In this document: positions 53,137 to 63,000 of the stretch, piece after piece
How the letters are laid out: each line of letters starts with the position of its first letter
How positions within the stretch are numbered: position 1 is the first letter of the stretch
Assembly: GCF_965223525.1 (NCBI RefSeq)
Contig: NZ_OZ245005.1
Coordinates: 62,001-126,000, forward strand
Source: Leptofilum sp965223525
Lineage (GTDB): Bacteria > Chloroflexota > Anaerolineae > Promineifilales > Promineifilaceae
Length of the DNA stretch: 64,000 nucleotides
Direction of reading: 5' to 3'
Program-made: the position numbers and the translations under genes
The notes under the pieces: generated by a model
Databases searched by the model: none
The model's input: only the letters and a program-made list of their open reading frames with translations
Told to the model about the DNA's origin: nothing

Positions 53137-53156
53137 TTACACCCCATTTACACCCC
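53137..53156. promoter_or_regulatory. Tandem TTACACCCC boxes
   Basis: TTACACCCC occurs at 53137-53145 and 53148-53156, 11 bp apart (one helical turn). The G-rich reverse strand (GGGGTGTAA) has the flavour of MalT-type boxes. The following CCCCCATACAC resembles CCCCATACGCC after the array at 22805-22848. Confidence 0.45.
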
Positions 53157-53185
53157 CCATACACATTTCGGACGATGTGGCGCTG

Positions 53186-53238
53186 CCTCGCTTCCCGCTA
53201 TCCTGCCTTCATTACATTAAGTTTTGCTTGAAGCGAGG
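53186..53238 (+). promoter_or_regulatory. Inverted repeat covering the ribosome-binding site of the cassette
   Basis: CCTCGCTTC (53186-53194) and GAAGCGAGG (53230-53238) are perfect 9-bp arms. The right arm contains the GAGG that precedes the GTG at 53245, so folding of the message would hide the site. Confidence 0.45.
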
Positions 53239-53244
53239 TAAAGC

Positions 53245-53487
53245 GTGGCTGAACAATACAAGATTAAGCTACAGAACAACATTGATGGCGACTGGTCTTC
53301 ATGGCTGGGTAATTTTGAGCTAACACACACGGATGCGGGTCACACGATTCTCATTGGTGAAGTCGAAGACCAAGCCGCCCTCTACGGATTACTGGCTCGC
53401 ATCCGCGACCTCGGCATTTCGATCTTGCTCGTCGCTCGCCTGCACCCCGCCACAGGCAATCAATCCCATTTACAGGAGAATGAATGA
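53245..53487 (+). CDS. Conserved small protein of unknown function
   Basis: 80 residues starting with GTG, ribosome-binding site GAGG 6 nt upstream. The pattern DGDWSSWLGNFELTH, then ILIGEVEDQAALYGLLARIRD is one I associate with small hypothetical proteins near LuxR genes in Chloroflexota, without known function. No signal peptide or metal site. It begins the cassette and overlaps the next gene by 4 bp. Confidence 0.75.
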   Translation: MAEQYKIKLQNNIDGDWSSWLGNFELTHTDAGHTILIGEVEDQAALYGLLARIRDLGISILLVARLHPATGNQSHLQENE

Positions 53488-53747
53488 TGAAAAAACCATG
53501 GCTTGCCGCAGTAGGAAACTTTTTCTTTGCTGGATTAGGAACGTTGCACAACGGCCGTCGTAAAACGGTTGGTATCGCATTGACCCTGGGAGCAATCCTG
53601 CTCACCTACGTTGAGTTCTCTATTCAGAAACCGTTGCCACAGTTGTGGGGAACTATGTTTACGGCCGTATTCATTATCAACACCGCATTAGCCTACGATG
53701 GCTACCAAGAAGCAAAACAAATAAACCATTTGGAGAATAAACAATGA
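53484..53747 (+). CDS. Small membrane protein, two helices
   Basis: 87 residues. Helices at about 5-20 (weak), 28-45 (TVGIALTLGAILLTYVEF) and 55-72 (LWGTMFTAVFIINTALAY). The Gly-rich FFFAGLGTLHNGRRK turn recalls TM2-type domains. Starts at ATG 53484 or 53487 after AGGAG; overlaps its neighbours by 4 bp at both ends, so the cassette is translationally coupled. Confidence 0.75.
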   Translation: MMKKPWLAAVGNFFFAGLGTLHNGRRKTVGIALTLGAILLTYVEFSIQKPLPQLWGTMFTAVFIINTALAYDGYQEAKQINHLENKQ

Positions 53748-55177
53748 AAAAAATTTTACTTGTTCTAGCTATCGCTCTGACATCAATCACTGTTGCCAAT
53801 TGGTCACTTATCAAACAGATCGCCACCTTTAGCCCCATCTTCATGCCCAGGCATGGCTCGACGCCTGCCAATGAAGCCGAGGCACACCTACAAGATATTG
53901 AATACCTAGAAAAATTGTTGAACTATGACCGCAGCTTTGACGAGGCAGCCAGAGCCGAGTTTGTACAACTCCTCGTCAGCAGCAAACAGAATGTTGACTC
54001 GATGAGTCTCGCCGACTTATATATGCTGGGTGCCAAAGCGACTGCTCTGGCCGATAATGGACACACAGGGATGTCACCATGGCCGATTCGGGGCGAATTT
54101 AACTCTGTCGGTGTACGCTATTTTTATTTCCAGGATGGTTTGTATGTGGTGCGGGCTTTAGCCGAGCATGAGCCGCTGATCGGCAGGCGTGTCATTGAAA
54201 TTGACGGCCAGCCTATTGATACGATCTTGGCAATTTTGGATAGTTACTCTGGCGGTACGGCCGTTTGGCAACGATTAAACAGCGTCATCCTGCTGGAATC
54301 TCCCCAGCTATTACATGCAGCCGATTTGGTAGATTCGCCTGATGGCTACACATTAGCTGTTGAAGATCAATCTGGCAACACCCTTCAAGTTGAATTGAAT
54401 GCCCAATTGCCCCTAGCCCCAGAAAACATCCCTTTTCCCCGAACCAATAAGAACCTGGATGCTGAGGCTTGGCCGGTTGAAGGGGATGAGTGGGTGCGGG
54501 CTTTGCAGGACATTTCGGCTGACGAAGTGCCGCTTTATTTGCGACAAATGGATCAGCTTTATATGTGGACACCGCTCCAAAACGACGGTGGCTACGTCCG
54601 CATACAGGAAATGGTTAACACCCAGGAGCAATCCATTCAATCCTTTTTTGATGACAATCTCAAGCCACTGCCGGATGGTTCCTTGCAATACTTAGTGGTT
54701 GATCTACGTGCCAATGACGGCGGTGACTTTGTGTTGTTCGTTGAGGCTGCCAAGTGGTTGCCGGACAAGGTGGCGGATAACGGCCGTTTATACATCCTCG
54801 TCGGTTCCCAAACATTCTCGGCAGCCATCAACAGCGCTGGCTTGCTGAAATATTATGGCGGCGAGAAAGTCATGATCATCGGCTCGCCGATGGGGGATCG
54901 TGAACAATATTGGGGGGAATTTGGTATCGACTTCCATCTACCAAATTCCGGATTCAAAGTGAGATATGCCACGGGCTACCATGATTGGGAGAATGGGTGT
55001 GAGGATCACCCCTATTGCTACACACAGTTCTTGAAACATGGTGTGGCCGCTGGCAGTCTAGCTCCCAGCCACATCATCGAACCAACTTATGCAGAGTATG
55101 CGGCAGGTCAAGATGTGGTGCTGGAGTGGGTTTATGAGCAAGAACTTACCGTAGCATCAGTAAATAGTAATCAGTGA
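53744..55177 (+). CDS. S41-like (C-terminal processing) peptidase, exported
   Basis: 477 residues. An N-terminal hydrophobic signal or anchor (residues 3-20) precedes a helical region, a PDZ-like stretch (RRVIEIDGQPIDTILAIL, about 145-165) and an S41-like catalytic domain with VVDLRANDGGD and the nucleophile-region GSQTFSAA. A Lys in YGGEKVMIIG could complete the Ser-Lys dyad. The family usually trims exported proteins or peptides. It overlaps the small membrane protein gene by 4 bp. I am fairly sure of the fold, less of activity. Confidence 0.78.
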   Translation: MKKILLVLAIALTSITVANWSLIKQIATFSPIFMPRHGSTPANEAEAHLQDIEYLEKLLNYDRSFDEAARAEFVQLLVSSKQNVDSMSLADLYMLGAKATALADNGHTGMSPWPIRGEFNSVGVRYFYFQDGLYVVRALAEHEPLIGRRVIEIDGQPIDTILAILDSYSGGTAVWQRLNSVILLESPQLLHAADLVDSPDGYTLAVEDQSGNTLQVELNAQLPLAPENIPFPRTNKNLDAEAWPVEGDEWVRALQDISADEVPLYLRQMDQLYMWTPLQNDGGYVRIQEMVNTQEQSIQSFFDDNLKPLPDGSLQYLVVDLRANDGGDFVLFVEAAKWLPDKVADNGRLYILVGSQTFSAAINSAGLLKYYGGEKVMIIGSPMGDREQYWGEFGIDFHLPNSGFKVRYATGYHDWENGCEDHPYCYTQFLKHGVAAGSLAPSHIIEPTYAEYAAGQDVVLEWVYEQELTVASVNSNQ

Positions 55178-55197
55178 GTAGTGAGCAGTGAGTAGCA
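55159..55197. repeat. Short direct repeats AGTGAGTAG
   Basis: Partial repeats of CAGTGAGTAGTGAG lie at and just after the stop of the peptidase gene. They look like the low-complexity intergenic AGTGAG elements seen in many genomes. Confidence 0.4.
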
Positions 55198-55221
55198 GCA
55201 ACTTACAAAAAGGAGTACAAA

Positions 55222-55935
55222 ATGAAAGTCATAGGATCAGGATTTGGTCGAACGGGAACAAAGTCAATGAAATTGGCACTGGAGCAGTTAGGTTTTGGGC
55301 GTTGTTATCATATGGAAGAGGCATTGGCTGACGCAGGACACACTGAAACTTGGTATCATATCAGCCAAGGTCAGTCTGCCGATTGGCAACAGTTATTTCA
55401 AGCGTTTGGGGCAACGGTGGATTTTCCCGGCTGCGTTTATTATCAGGAGCTTTTAGAGACTTTTCCCGATGCCAAAGTAGTACATACTGTTCGAGACTCA
55501 GAAAGTTGGTATCAAAGCACCTACGATACCATTTATCGAGGGGTCAAAGATAAATTGTTTCCCAGTTGGTTACAACGCGCCGTAAAACGGATTGGGCAGC
55601 TTCAGGGGATGGTGAGCAATATTATCTGGGATGGCGTGTTTGAAGGGGAGTTTGAGAATCGGCAACGGGCGATTGAAATTTTTGAACAACATACGGCAGA
55701 GGTGAAGCGCACGGTTCCTGCAGATAAGCTGCTTGTTTTCAGCGTGAAGGAGGGCTGGGAACCACTATGCCAATTTTTGGATGTGCCCATTCCGTCTATA
55801 CCGTTTCCCCATGTCAATGATCGGAAATCGATGCTAAAGACTTTTCGGAAACTTCAGTTTGCCGTACGGGCTATTCCTGTTGCTTTGGTAGCGAGCGTTG
55901 TGGTTGTTTTGGCGACGATTATCTGGGTGTTTTAA
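55222..55935 (+). CDS. Sulfotransferase-like P-loop protein with C-terminal membrane helix
   Basis: 237 residues. The N-terminal GSGFGRTGTKSMKLAL is the PAPS-binding loop of the Sulfotransfer_4 / NodH-like family; VHTVRDSESWYQST holds the second conserved Arg and Ser. A terminal hydrophobic helix (about 214-236) anchors it. AAGGAG precedes the ATG. It is 45 bp behind the peptidase and probably the last gene of the LuxR-linked cassette. The acceptor is unknown. It contains no ACGGCCGT in the body, one in the 3' flank. Confidence 0.82.
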   Translation: MKVIGSGFGRTGTKSMKLALEQLGFGRCYHMEEALADAGHTETWYHISQGQSADWQQLFQAFGATVDFPGCVYYQELLETFPDAKVVHTVRDSESWYQSTYDTIYRGVKDKLFPSWLQRAVKRIGQLQGMVSNIIWDGVFEGEFENRQRAIEIFEQHTAEVKRTVPADKLLVFSVKEGWEPLCQFLDVPIPSIPFPHVNDRKSMLKTFRKLQFAVRAIPVALVASVVVVLATIIWVF

Positions 55936-55985
55936 ACGGCCGTTTCACATTATCTATCAGTAAATGATCAAGCACTCCCAAACAA

Positions 55986-56011
55986 AAAACGCACAGTTGC
56001 CTGTGCGTTTT
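55986..56011. terminator. Terminator between the cassette and proA
   Basis: AAAACGCACAG and CTGTGCGTTTT enclose four nt, with a T-run after and an A-run before, so it can act on both convergent units. Confidence 0.92.
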
Positions 56012-56037
56012 TATTTTTTATAGAAGACTATGAGGGG

Positions 56038-57300
56038 TTACGGCCGTATATGCCCATCTCCAAAACAAACCCACTTGTAAGTGGTCAGTTCTTCCAGCCC
56101 CATCGGGCCGCGAGCGTGTAGCTTTTGGGTGCTTACAGCCACCTCGGCGCCCAGGCCAAACTGTCCACCGTCATTGAAGCGGGTGCTGGCATTCACAAAA
56201 ACGGCCGAACTATTTACCTCATTCACAAATTTGGTGGCGTTTTGCCAGTTGTTGGTCACGATGCTGTCGCTGTGCTCCATGCTATGGGCATCAATGTGGT
56301 CAATTGCTTCGTCCAATTCCATAATTTTCACACCCAGAATCAGACTCATCCACTCCGTGCTGAAATCATCGGGGCCAGCAGGCACCACTTTGGCACCGTG
56401 TCCGTTGCCGCTCAAAATGTCCAGCGCGCGTCCAGCCGGACGCAGCTCCACATCATTTTGTGCCATCCGATTGGCCACTTTGGGCAAAAAGTCATCGGCG
56501 ATGGCGGGATGCACTAGCACCGTGTCTAGCGCGTTGCATACGCTGGGCCGCTGCACTTTGGCGTTCTCGATGATGTCCAACGCCTTCTCCTGATTGGCAC
56601 TCTCATCCACAAAGACGTGGCAAATGCCAATGCCGCCAGTGATGACGGGAATGGTCGCTTGCTCGCGGCAAAGGCGGTGCAAGCCTGCCCCACCCCGCGG
56701 GATAAGCATATCTATATATTTGTCCAGCCGCATCATCTCGGCAACCAGGGCGCGGTCAGGATTGTCAATGTACTGAACGGCCGTACCTGGCAAGCCCACT
56801 TTCTCCAACGCTGCCTGAATCACGTTCACCAGCGCCAAATTGCTGCGTAATGTTTCGCTGCCGCCCCGCATAATGGCGGCGTTGCCCGTCTTCAGGCACA
56901 ACGTAGCGATGTCAATCGTCACATTGGGGCGTGCCTCATAAATAACGCCCAGCACCCCCACTGGAATACGACGGCGGCTGAGGCGCAGGCCGTTGGGCAG
57001 CACGCGGCTGTCAAATTCCGCCCCCACCGGGTCAGGCAAGCTGACAACCTTGCGGGTGTCGGCAGCCAGGCCAGCCATGCGCGCTTCGGTAAGCAGCAGC
57101 CGATCGAGTAAGCCTTCGCTGAGTCCTTTTTTACGGCCGTCTTCAATATCCAGCGCGTTCTGGGCCAAAACGGCTTCGGTTTGCGCCTCCAATTCATCAG
57201 CAATCGCCAGCAAAGCAGCGTTCTTCTCGTCTGTCGTCAGGGTTGCCAACACCCGCCCGGCAGCTTTGGCTGCCTTCCCCATCGCTATTAAATCAGTCAT
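56038..57300 (-). CDS. proA: Gamma-glutamyl phosphate reductase
   Basis: 420 residues. It reduces gamma-glutamyl phosphate to glutamate semialdehyde with NADPH, step two of proline synthesis. The catalytic Cys lies in QRPSVCNALDTVLVH; VIYEARPNVT and LKTGNAAIMRGG form the cofactor site; HARGPMGLEELTTYKW closes the protein. AGGAG precedes the ATG at 57300. proB lies upstream on the same strand with a 135-bp gap containing a repeat. Confidence 0.96.
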   Translation of the reverse strand: MTDLIAMGKAAKAAGRVLATLTTDEKNAALLAIADELEAQTEAVLAQNALDIEDGRKKGLSEGLLDRLLLTEARMAGLAADTRKVVSLPDPVGAEFDSRVLPNGLRLSRRRIPVGVLGVIYEARPNVTIDIATLCLKTGNAAIMRGGSETLRSNLALVNVIQAALEKVGLPGTAVQYIDNPDRALVAEMMRLDKYIDMLIPRGGAGLHRLCREQATIPVITGGIGICHVFVDESANQEKALDIIENAKVQRPSVCNALDTVLVHPAIADDFLPKVANRMAQNDVELRPAGRALDILSGNGHGAKVVPAGPDDFSTEWMSLILGVKIMELDEAIDHIDAHSMEHSDSIVTNNWQNATKFVNEVNSSAVFVNASTRFNDGGQFGLGAEVAVSTQKLHARGPMGLEELTTYKWVCFGDGHIRP

Positions 57301-57377
57301 CACATTCTCCTGAATGCAAACTGCGATTGGTCTCTAATTTTCTAAACTCTTCTTGCAGTTTACGTAAATTTGCCTTT

Positions 57378-57427
57378 GCCACAGAGATTAAGAGAATTTT
57401 CTCTTTTCCCTCTGTGTTCTCTGTGGC
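57378..57427. repeat. CACAGAG/CTCTGTG hairpin repeat between proB and proA
   Basis: GCCACAGAG and CTCTGTGGC are 9-bp inverted arms about 32 nt apart, with TTCTCTTTTCCC between. It belongs to the same style of intergenic element as the stretch at 15126-15163. Confidence 0.65.
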
Positions 57428-57435
57428 TAAAAAAT

Positions 57436-58539
57436 CTACAACAAAATCAAATCGTTCCGATGTACGACTACTGACCCGTAGCCATAGCCTAACTCCCCTT
57501 CAATTTGGTCAGAATGCAGCCCCGCAATTTGGTGCAAATCGCTGCTAGTGTAGCGGGCGATGCCTCGCGCCAATTCTTTCCCATCTGGCCCCTCGATGCA
57601 AATAGTGTCCCCGCGAGTGAATGTACCAATAACGGCCGTAATACCTGCAGGCAACAGGGAACGGCCGTTTTCCAACAACGCCCGCACCGCCCCCGCATCA
57701 ATACGTACACAGCCTTGCGGCTTCCGCCCCGCAAAAATCCAGCGCTTGCGGTTTTCCAACGGATTTTCCAAAGCGGGGAATCGAGTTCCCACCGGCTCTC
57801 CCCCGGCAATGCGGGCAATAACGTTTGGCGCACTGCCAGCAGCAATCACTACATCTGCCCCCGCGCGACGTGCCACATCGGCCGCTTGTAGCTTGGTTGC
57901 CATCCCCCCAACGCCCAGGCCACTCACGCTGCCACCAGCCAACGCTTTCACCGTTTCATCAATCTTGTGTACTTCGGGAATAAGCTCCGCGTCGGGGTTT
58001 GTTCGGGGATCGGCCGTGAACAGACCCGGCTGGTCTGTGAGTAACAGCAGCAAATCGGCCTCCGCCAATGTGGATACTAGTGCCGAAAGATTGTCATTGT
58101 CGCCAACCTTAATCTCTTCGGTGGCAACAGCATCATTTTCGTTAATGACAGGCACGATGCGATTGTCCAGCAGCGTTAGCAAGGTATCCCGCGCATTGAG
58201 ATACCGCTTACGATTGGTCACATCTGCCCGCGTCAGCAACATTTGGCCTACGTGGATGCCATAAATCTCAAAATAGCGTTCCCACATTTGCATAAGGCGG
58301 CTTTGCCCCACGGCCGCAAACATTTGCTTGTTAGCAACAGTGTTGGGGATATCCGGGAACCCTAGCCGATGCCGCCCGACCGCAATTGCCCCTGAGGTGC
58401 AAATGATAATATCTTTCCCTAGACGATACAGCTTTGCACATTGGCGCACCAGTTCCACCATGTGAGGATGATCCAATTCGGGAGAGCCACCAGTGAGCAC
58501 GCTGGTTCCTAATTTCACAACAATCCGCTGATACTCCAT
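57436..58539 (-). CDS. proB: Glutamate 5-kinase with PUA domain
   Basis: 367 residues. It phosphorylates glutamate in the first step of proline synthesis. The amino-acid-kinase domain has VVKLGTSVLTGG, CTSGAIAVG and NENDAVATEEIKVGDND; the C-terminal PUA domain (about 275-365) has AGITAVIGTFTRGD. AGGAG lies 4 nt before the ATG at 58539; an upstream in-frame start at 58617 lacks such a site. ProB activity is usually inhibited by proline. Confidence 0.96.
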   Translation of the reverse strand: MEYQRIVVKLGTSVLTGGSPELDHPHMVELVRQCAKLYRLGKDIIICTSGAIAVGRHRLGFPDIPNTVANKQMFAAVGQSRLMQMWERYFEIYGIHVGQMLLTRADVTNRKRYLNARDTLLTLLDNRIVPVINENDAVATEEIKVGDNDNLSALVSTLAEADLLLLLTDQPGLFTADPRTNPDAELIPEVHKIDETVKALAGGSVSGLGVGGMATKLQAADVARRAGADVVIAAGSAPNVIARIAGGEPVGTRFPALENPLENRKRWIFAGRKPQGCVRIDAGAVRALLENGRSLLPAGITAVIGTFTRGDTICIEGPDGKELARGIARYTSSDLHQIAGLHSDQIEGELGYGYGSVVVHRNDLILL

Positions 58540-58794
58540 AATACTCCTGTATTGCTGCTGTCCTTTAGATTTAGTGATGATAGCGCGTGGCTTTAGCTGC
58601 AATTCGGCCGTTTCCATATCTTTTTCTCGCGTATGTCTGTGAAGTTTGCTGCGTCACTGCACAATAATCAGCATTTCTTACGTGGGCGATTACGCTGTTT
58701 GTGAATAATGTATGATAAATGGCAGGAATTGTCGTGCCAAAAAGAGTGGCATTTTGCCCCATTTCTCTGCATACTTATTGATGGGGGTAGCTTA

Positions 58795-58824
58795 TTGTTT
58801 GCTGTGCAGCAATATCTGCATAAT
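58795..58824 (+). promoter_or_regulatory. Candidate promoter of the aldolase gene
   Basis: TTGTTT, 18 bp, CATAAT, about 30 nt before the start. The whole divergent gap 58540-58856 (317 bp) is AT-rich; apart from this I see no gene, RNA or strong repeat in it. Confidence 0.45.
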
Positions 58825-58856
58825 TTATTTGCTATCAAGATTAAGGAGAGTTACCG

Positions 58857-59933
58857 ATGTCAGGATTAAGTCATCTACCAGCTGGTGTTATCACCGGAGA
58901 TCAAGTTCAGGAAATTTTTACTCATGCCAAGGCCAACAGCTATGCGTTACCTGCGGCCAATGTGGTAGGCACCAACAGCGTCAACGGTGTTTTGGAAACT
59001 GCCCGCGATGTCAATTCACCTGTTATTTTGCAGTTTTCTAATGGCGGGGCCACCTTTTTTGCAGGGAAAGGGCTAAGTAATGAGAGCCAAAAAGCGGCCG
59101 TTGCCGGGGCAGTTTCTGGAGCGCATCATGTACACCAGGTAGCTGCCATGTACGGCACTCACGTCATTTTGCACACCGACCACGCCGCTAAAAAGCTGCT
59201 GCCCTGGATTGATGGGATGCTGGACGCGGGCGAAGCATTTTACAAAGTTCATGGCATCCCGCTCTATAGCTCTCACATGCTGGATTTGTCTGAGGAACCC
59301 ATTGAAGAAAATGTCGAAATTTGCCAACGATACTTGGAGCGCATGAGCAAAATGGGCATGACGCTGGAAATTGAGCTAGGCATTACCGGCGGTGAAGAAG
59401 ACGGCGTAGACAACACCGATGTAGACAGCGCCCGCCTTTACACCCAACCCGAAGAAGTTGCTTACGCTTACGAGCATCTCATGAAGGTAAGCGACAAGTT
59501 CACCGTGGCCGCAGCCTTTGGCAATGTTCACGGGGTTTACAAGCCGGGCAACGTCCAGCTACGGCCGATTATTTTGCACAACTCTCAAAAATACATCGAA
59601 GAAAAGTTTAGCACCGCCGAAAAACCGATCAACTTTGTTTTCCACGGCGGCTCTGGCTCCAGCCCGGAAGAGATTGCCGAGGCGATCTCCTACGGCGCAA
59701 TCAAGATGAACATTGACACCGATTTGCAGTGGGCCTTCTGGAATGGTGTGCGTGGCTACGAGCAGAAAAACCACGGCTATCTGCAAGGCCAGATCGGTAA
59801 CCCGGACGGCGACGATGTGCCCAACAAGAAGTTCTACGACCCACGCAAATGGCTGCGCGTGGCTGAAGATTCCTTCCGCACGCGCCTGAAGAAAGCGTTT
59901 GAAGATTTGAACAATATCAATCGCCTTGCCTAA
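58857..59933 (+). CDS. fbaA: Class II fructose-bisphosphate aldolase
   Basis: 358 residues, class IIA like E. coli FbaA. It cleaves fructose 1,6-bisphosphate in glycolysis and joins trioses in gluconeogenesis. Zinc ligands are in ILHTDHAAKK (His, Asp) and the later AFGNVHGVYKPG and FHGGSGSS histidines. AAGGAG lies 8 nt before the ATG. The gene has no exact ACGGCCGT, as with hutU, while its terminator is made of two. Confidence 0.96.
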   Translation: MSGLSHLPAGVITGDQVQEIFTHAKANSYALPAANVVGTNSVNGVLETARDVNSPVILQFSNGGATFFAGKGLSNESQKAAVAGAVSGAHHVHQVAAMYGTHVILHTDHAAKKLLPWIDGMLDAGEAFYKVHGIPLYSSHMLDLSEEPIEENVEICQRYLERMSKMGMTLEIELGITGGEEDGVDNTDVDSARLYTQPEEVAYAYEHLMKVSDKFTVAAAFGNVHGVYKPGNVQLRPIILHNSQKYIEEKFSTAEKPINFVFHGGSGSSPEEIAEAISYGAIKMNIDTDLQWAFWNGVRGYEQKNHGYLQGQIGNPDGDDVPNKKFYDPRKWLRVAEDSFRTRLKKAFEDLNNINRLA

Positions 59934-59964
59934 AATGCAAATTGGTCAAAACAACCTAGCCTAA

Positions 59965-60000
59965 AAAAACGGCCGTTCCCTCACGAGAACGGCCGTTTTT
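59965..60000. terminator. Terminator built from two ACGGCCGT palindromes
   Basis: AAAAACGGCCGTTC and GAACGGCCGTTTTT are perfect 14-bp arms around eight nt, ending in a T-run on both strands. It serves the aldolase gene and the convergent amylase gene. Confidence 0.93.
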
Positions 60001-60027
60001 ATTCACTTAAATTCAACGCCTGAGTCG

Positions 60028-63000
60028 CTAATCAAGCATCTCCGAAATTAAGCCTGTTGCCAGATCATGCACTTCAGCCGCATCGGCCGCCGAAATGAAT
60101 CCAATGTTTTCCATCACGTCTGTTACGGTAATGATGACAATCAAATTTCTGATGGCCGGATTGTAAAAGCCTGCATTGTACGCTAGCTTGGCCCGTTCAG
60201 CCCTGAGCACCAGAATTTGCCCGATGCGGCCAGGGAAATCACCGGCATCCGTCAGGGCTTGTAGCTTGGCAATGAGCGCATCAAACTGCTCATCAACCGA
60301 CGGTGCGTAGGTAGTGAAGCTAAACGATGCCGGCACTTGCTGCACGTTACCGTTGCTCACCTGCCCGCTAGCAGAAACCGTGTAAGTCGTTCCCTGTGCC
60401 AACGGCATGTCGGGCGTGAAAATCACGGTTTGATTCGTATCCGTCATCACAAAGGTACCAGAAATAACGCCAGACGGCCCGGAAACCTCAAAGCTGGTGC
60501 CGTCATCCATCGGCAAGCTCCAGGTGAGGGAAACCGTTGTGTCCACTGGCACATCCACAGCACCATCGGCAGGGCTACTTTCGGTTACGATGGGATCGCG
60601 CCACAGCTGCACCGCTTTGGTATCATCCGGGCCGTTGCCCCAATCCGTTGCGGTTAAATCAACTAGCTGCGTCCCATCCGTGCCGTAGCTCACGACCATT
60701 TCACGGTTTGTCAACCCAACGATTTCACCCCAAGCTTCTACCGTTTCCCAGTTGCCCCGCGTGAATTTGTACTGAACGGCCGTACCGTCCAAAACATCCA
60801 GCGTGTAGCTCCAGGTCGTCGCATCCACTTGCGTCATTGGCACCAAACCAGGATCCCACGGCCCGAAGGCATCCAAATCGCCCACAATGTAAACCGTGCC
60901 CGGCGTGTAAGCTGGCACCCCCACTGTGAAAGTGACGCTTACCAAACGCGCTTCGGCCGTGGCGTCCACCGTGTTGGAAGCTGCCGAACGATTATAGTTG
61001 TCATCAAAGGCCACCAGATAGTAGCTGTACGTCTCGCCGGTTGTCACGCTGCTGTCGGTGTAGCTTGTTGCCGCCGACTCAGCGATGGTGGCCAGGCGCG
61101 TACCGTCCCGGTACAGCTCAAAACCAAACAGATCGCCATCGCCGTTAGGATGAGCATCCCAGGCCAGTGAAATACTGCCGCTGGTGCTGCCCGCTATGGC
61201 TAGATTGGTCGGAGCAGCAGGCGCGGTTGTGTCCGCGCTAGCAATGACTGCCAATACACCAAACGGCCCCGGACAGGTCGCATTGCCCTCATCCGGCCCG
61301 TTTACAGCGTAGAACCAGGTCGCCCCACCGTCCCCGCTGTAGCGCGTGGTGTAGCAGTAGGTGCCTAGCGCATCGGGCAACATGCTGCCTACATACTCAT
61401 CGTTGCTGCCAGAATCTACGTTGAAGGTCATGTCTGTCCACGTCCAGCTATCGTCGGGTGTGGACCCAACCGCGCCAAAACCAACCTGGGCTAGCAGGCC
61501 AGGTGTGGCACCAGGCTCGCTGGTCACGCCATCAATCCAGATTTGCCCGTAGACATTTTCTGTACCAGTAATGGTGCTGATGGTGTGCGTAATCGTCGGT
61601 GGCCACTGCAAATTGGCCCAGCCGATGCTGTAGGCTGTTGTAGCCGAGGCTTCGTTGGAGAGAGCAGCCTCAAGCCCGGTGGCATCATCGCGGCTGACGA
61701 CGACGTAATAGTAGCTGGTCGCTACGTCCAGGCCGCTGTCGCTGTAGCTGGTACCTATCACATTCGTTACCAGAGCATAGCCACCGCCGCTCACCAAACT
61801 GCGGTAGACGTCGTAACTGCTGGCTCCGGTATTGCTCCAGCTTAGGTCAACATTATTGCTGGAAACTGCCGTAACCATCAAATCCATCACAGCCGCAGGT
61901 GGCGCACTCAACACGCCATCCAGCACCAAAACCGCCCCGCTCATGCTGGGCATGCTGCTCAACACGATGTTGCCTGCAGCATCCACGGTGTAGCTGCCAC
62001 CGTTTAGCGCATCGGTAAAGGTTGCGCCGATAGGTAGATAGCCGCTCACATTTAAGGTCACAGCCTGGGCTGAACCTGCGCGATTAACCACCACAACCGC
62101 TACATCGGAATAGTCTGGCATGAGACGGCCGTATGCGTACACATTCGCCCCGTCATCTACCAACAACGTATCGAAACTGCCTACACGAAGCGCCTCTGAG
62201 TTGTTACGCGCCGCCGTTAGCGTTTGGTAATAGCCAAACAAGTCATCCTGGCTCGTTTGCGATTGCAGATGGCTGTAGAACGGCGTACCCGTCTCATCCA
62301 GCCACGGGTATGGCAGACGATTGTATGGATCATCCTGCCAGGTAGAGCCATCCCAGGTAACTGGGCCGACTAAACCAACCTCGTCACCGTAGTAAATGGT
62401 TGGCGCACCGGGCAACGTCATTTGCAGCAGCACCACCCCGCGCAGGCGGGTCATGGCGTCGCTCCAGTCGTAGTTGGGATCGTCGTAAAGGGTATCGTCC
62501 TGCAAACCGGTATTCTCATCCAGCATGAACAAGGCACGATTGGTGTCGTGGCTGCCCAGCAGGTTCATCATCGCTTGGAACGCTTCAGGCGGATACCGTT
62601 CTTCTAAATTGTGCAGCTGTGCATCCAATTCTGATGGCGTCAGCGGCGACAAAATGCCTGCCGAACTGCCCGAATTGTGATCATTGTCTACAAAATCGCT
62701 GTCCCGCCAGAAGCTCATGATTGCCGAGCCAAACTGGTAATTCATCGTGGCATCCCACTCCTGGCCAAGCGTCCAGGCAGTGGCAATATTCCACTCTTCG
62801 CCAACGATGTACGCATCTGGGTTGGTGGTGTGAACCGCATCGCGGAAGCCTTCCCAGTAATCGTTGTTGGGGTCATTGGTCAGACCGGAATCCACGTCGC
62901 CAGCTACGTCCAAACGCCAGCCGTCAGCCCACTGCATCCAGTACCGCCCAATCGAATCCTCGCCACCAGCCCAGAAGTAATCGCGCACTTCCTGGTTACC

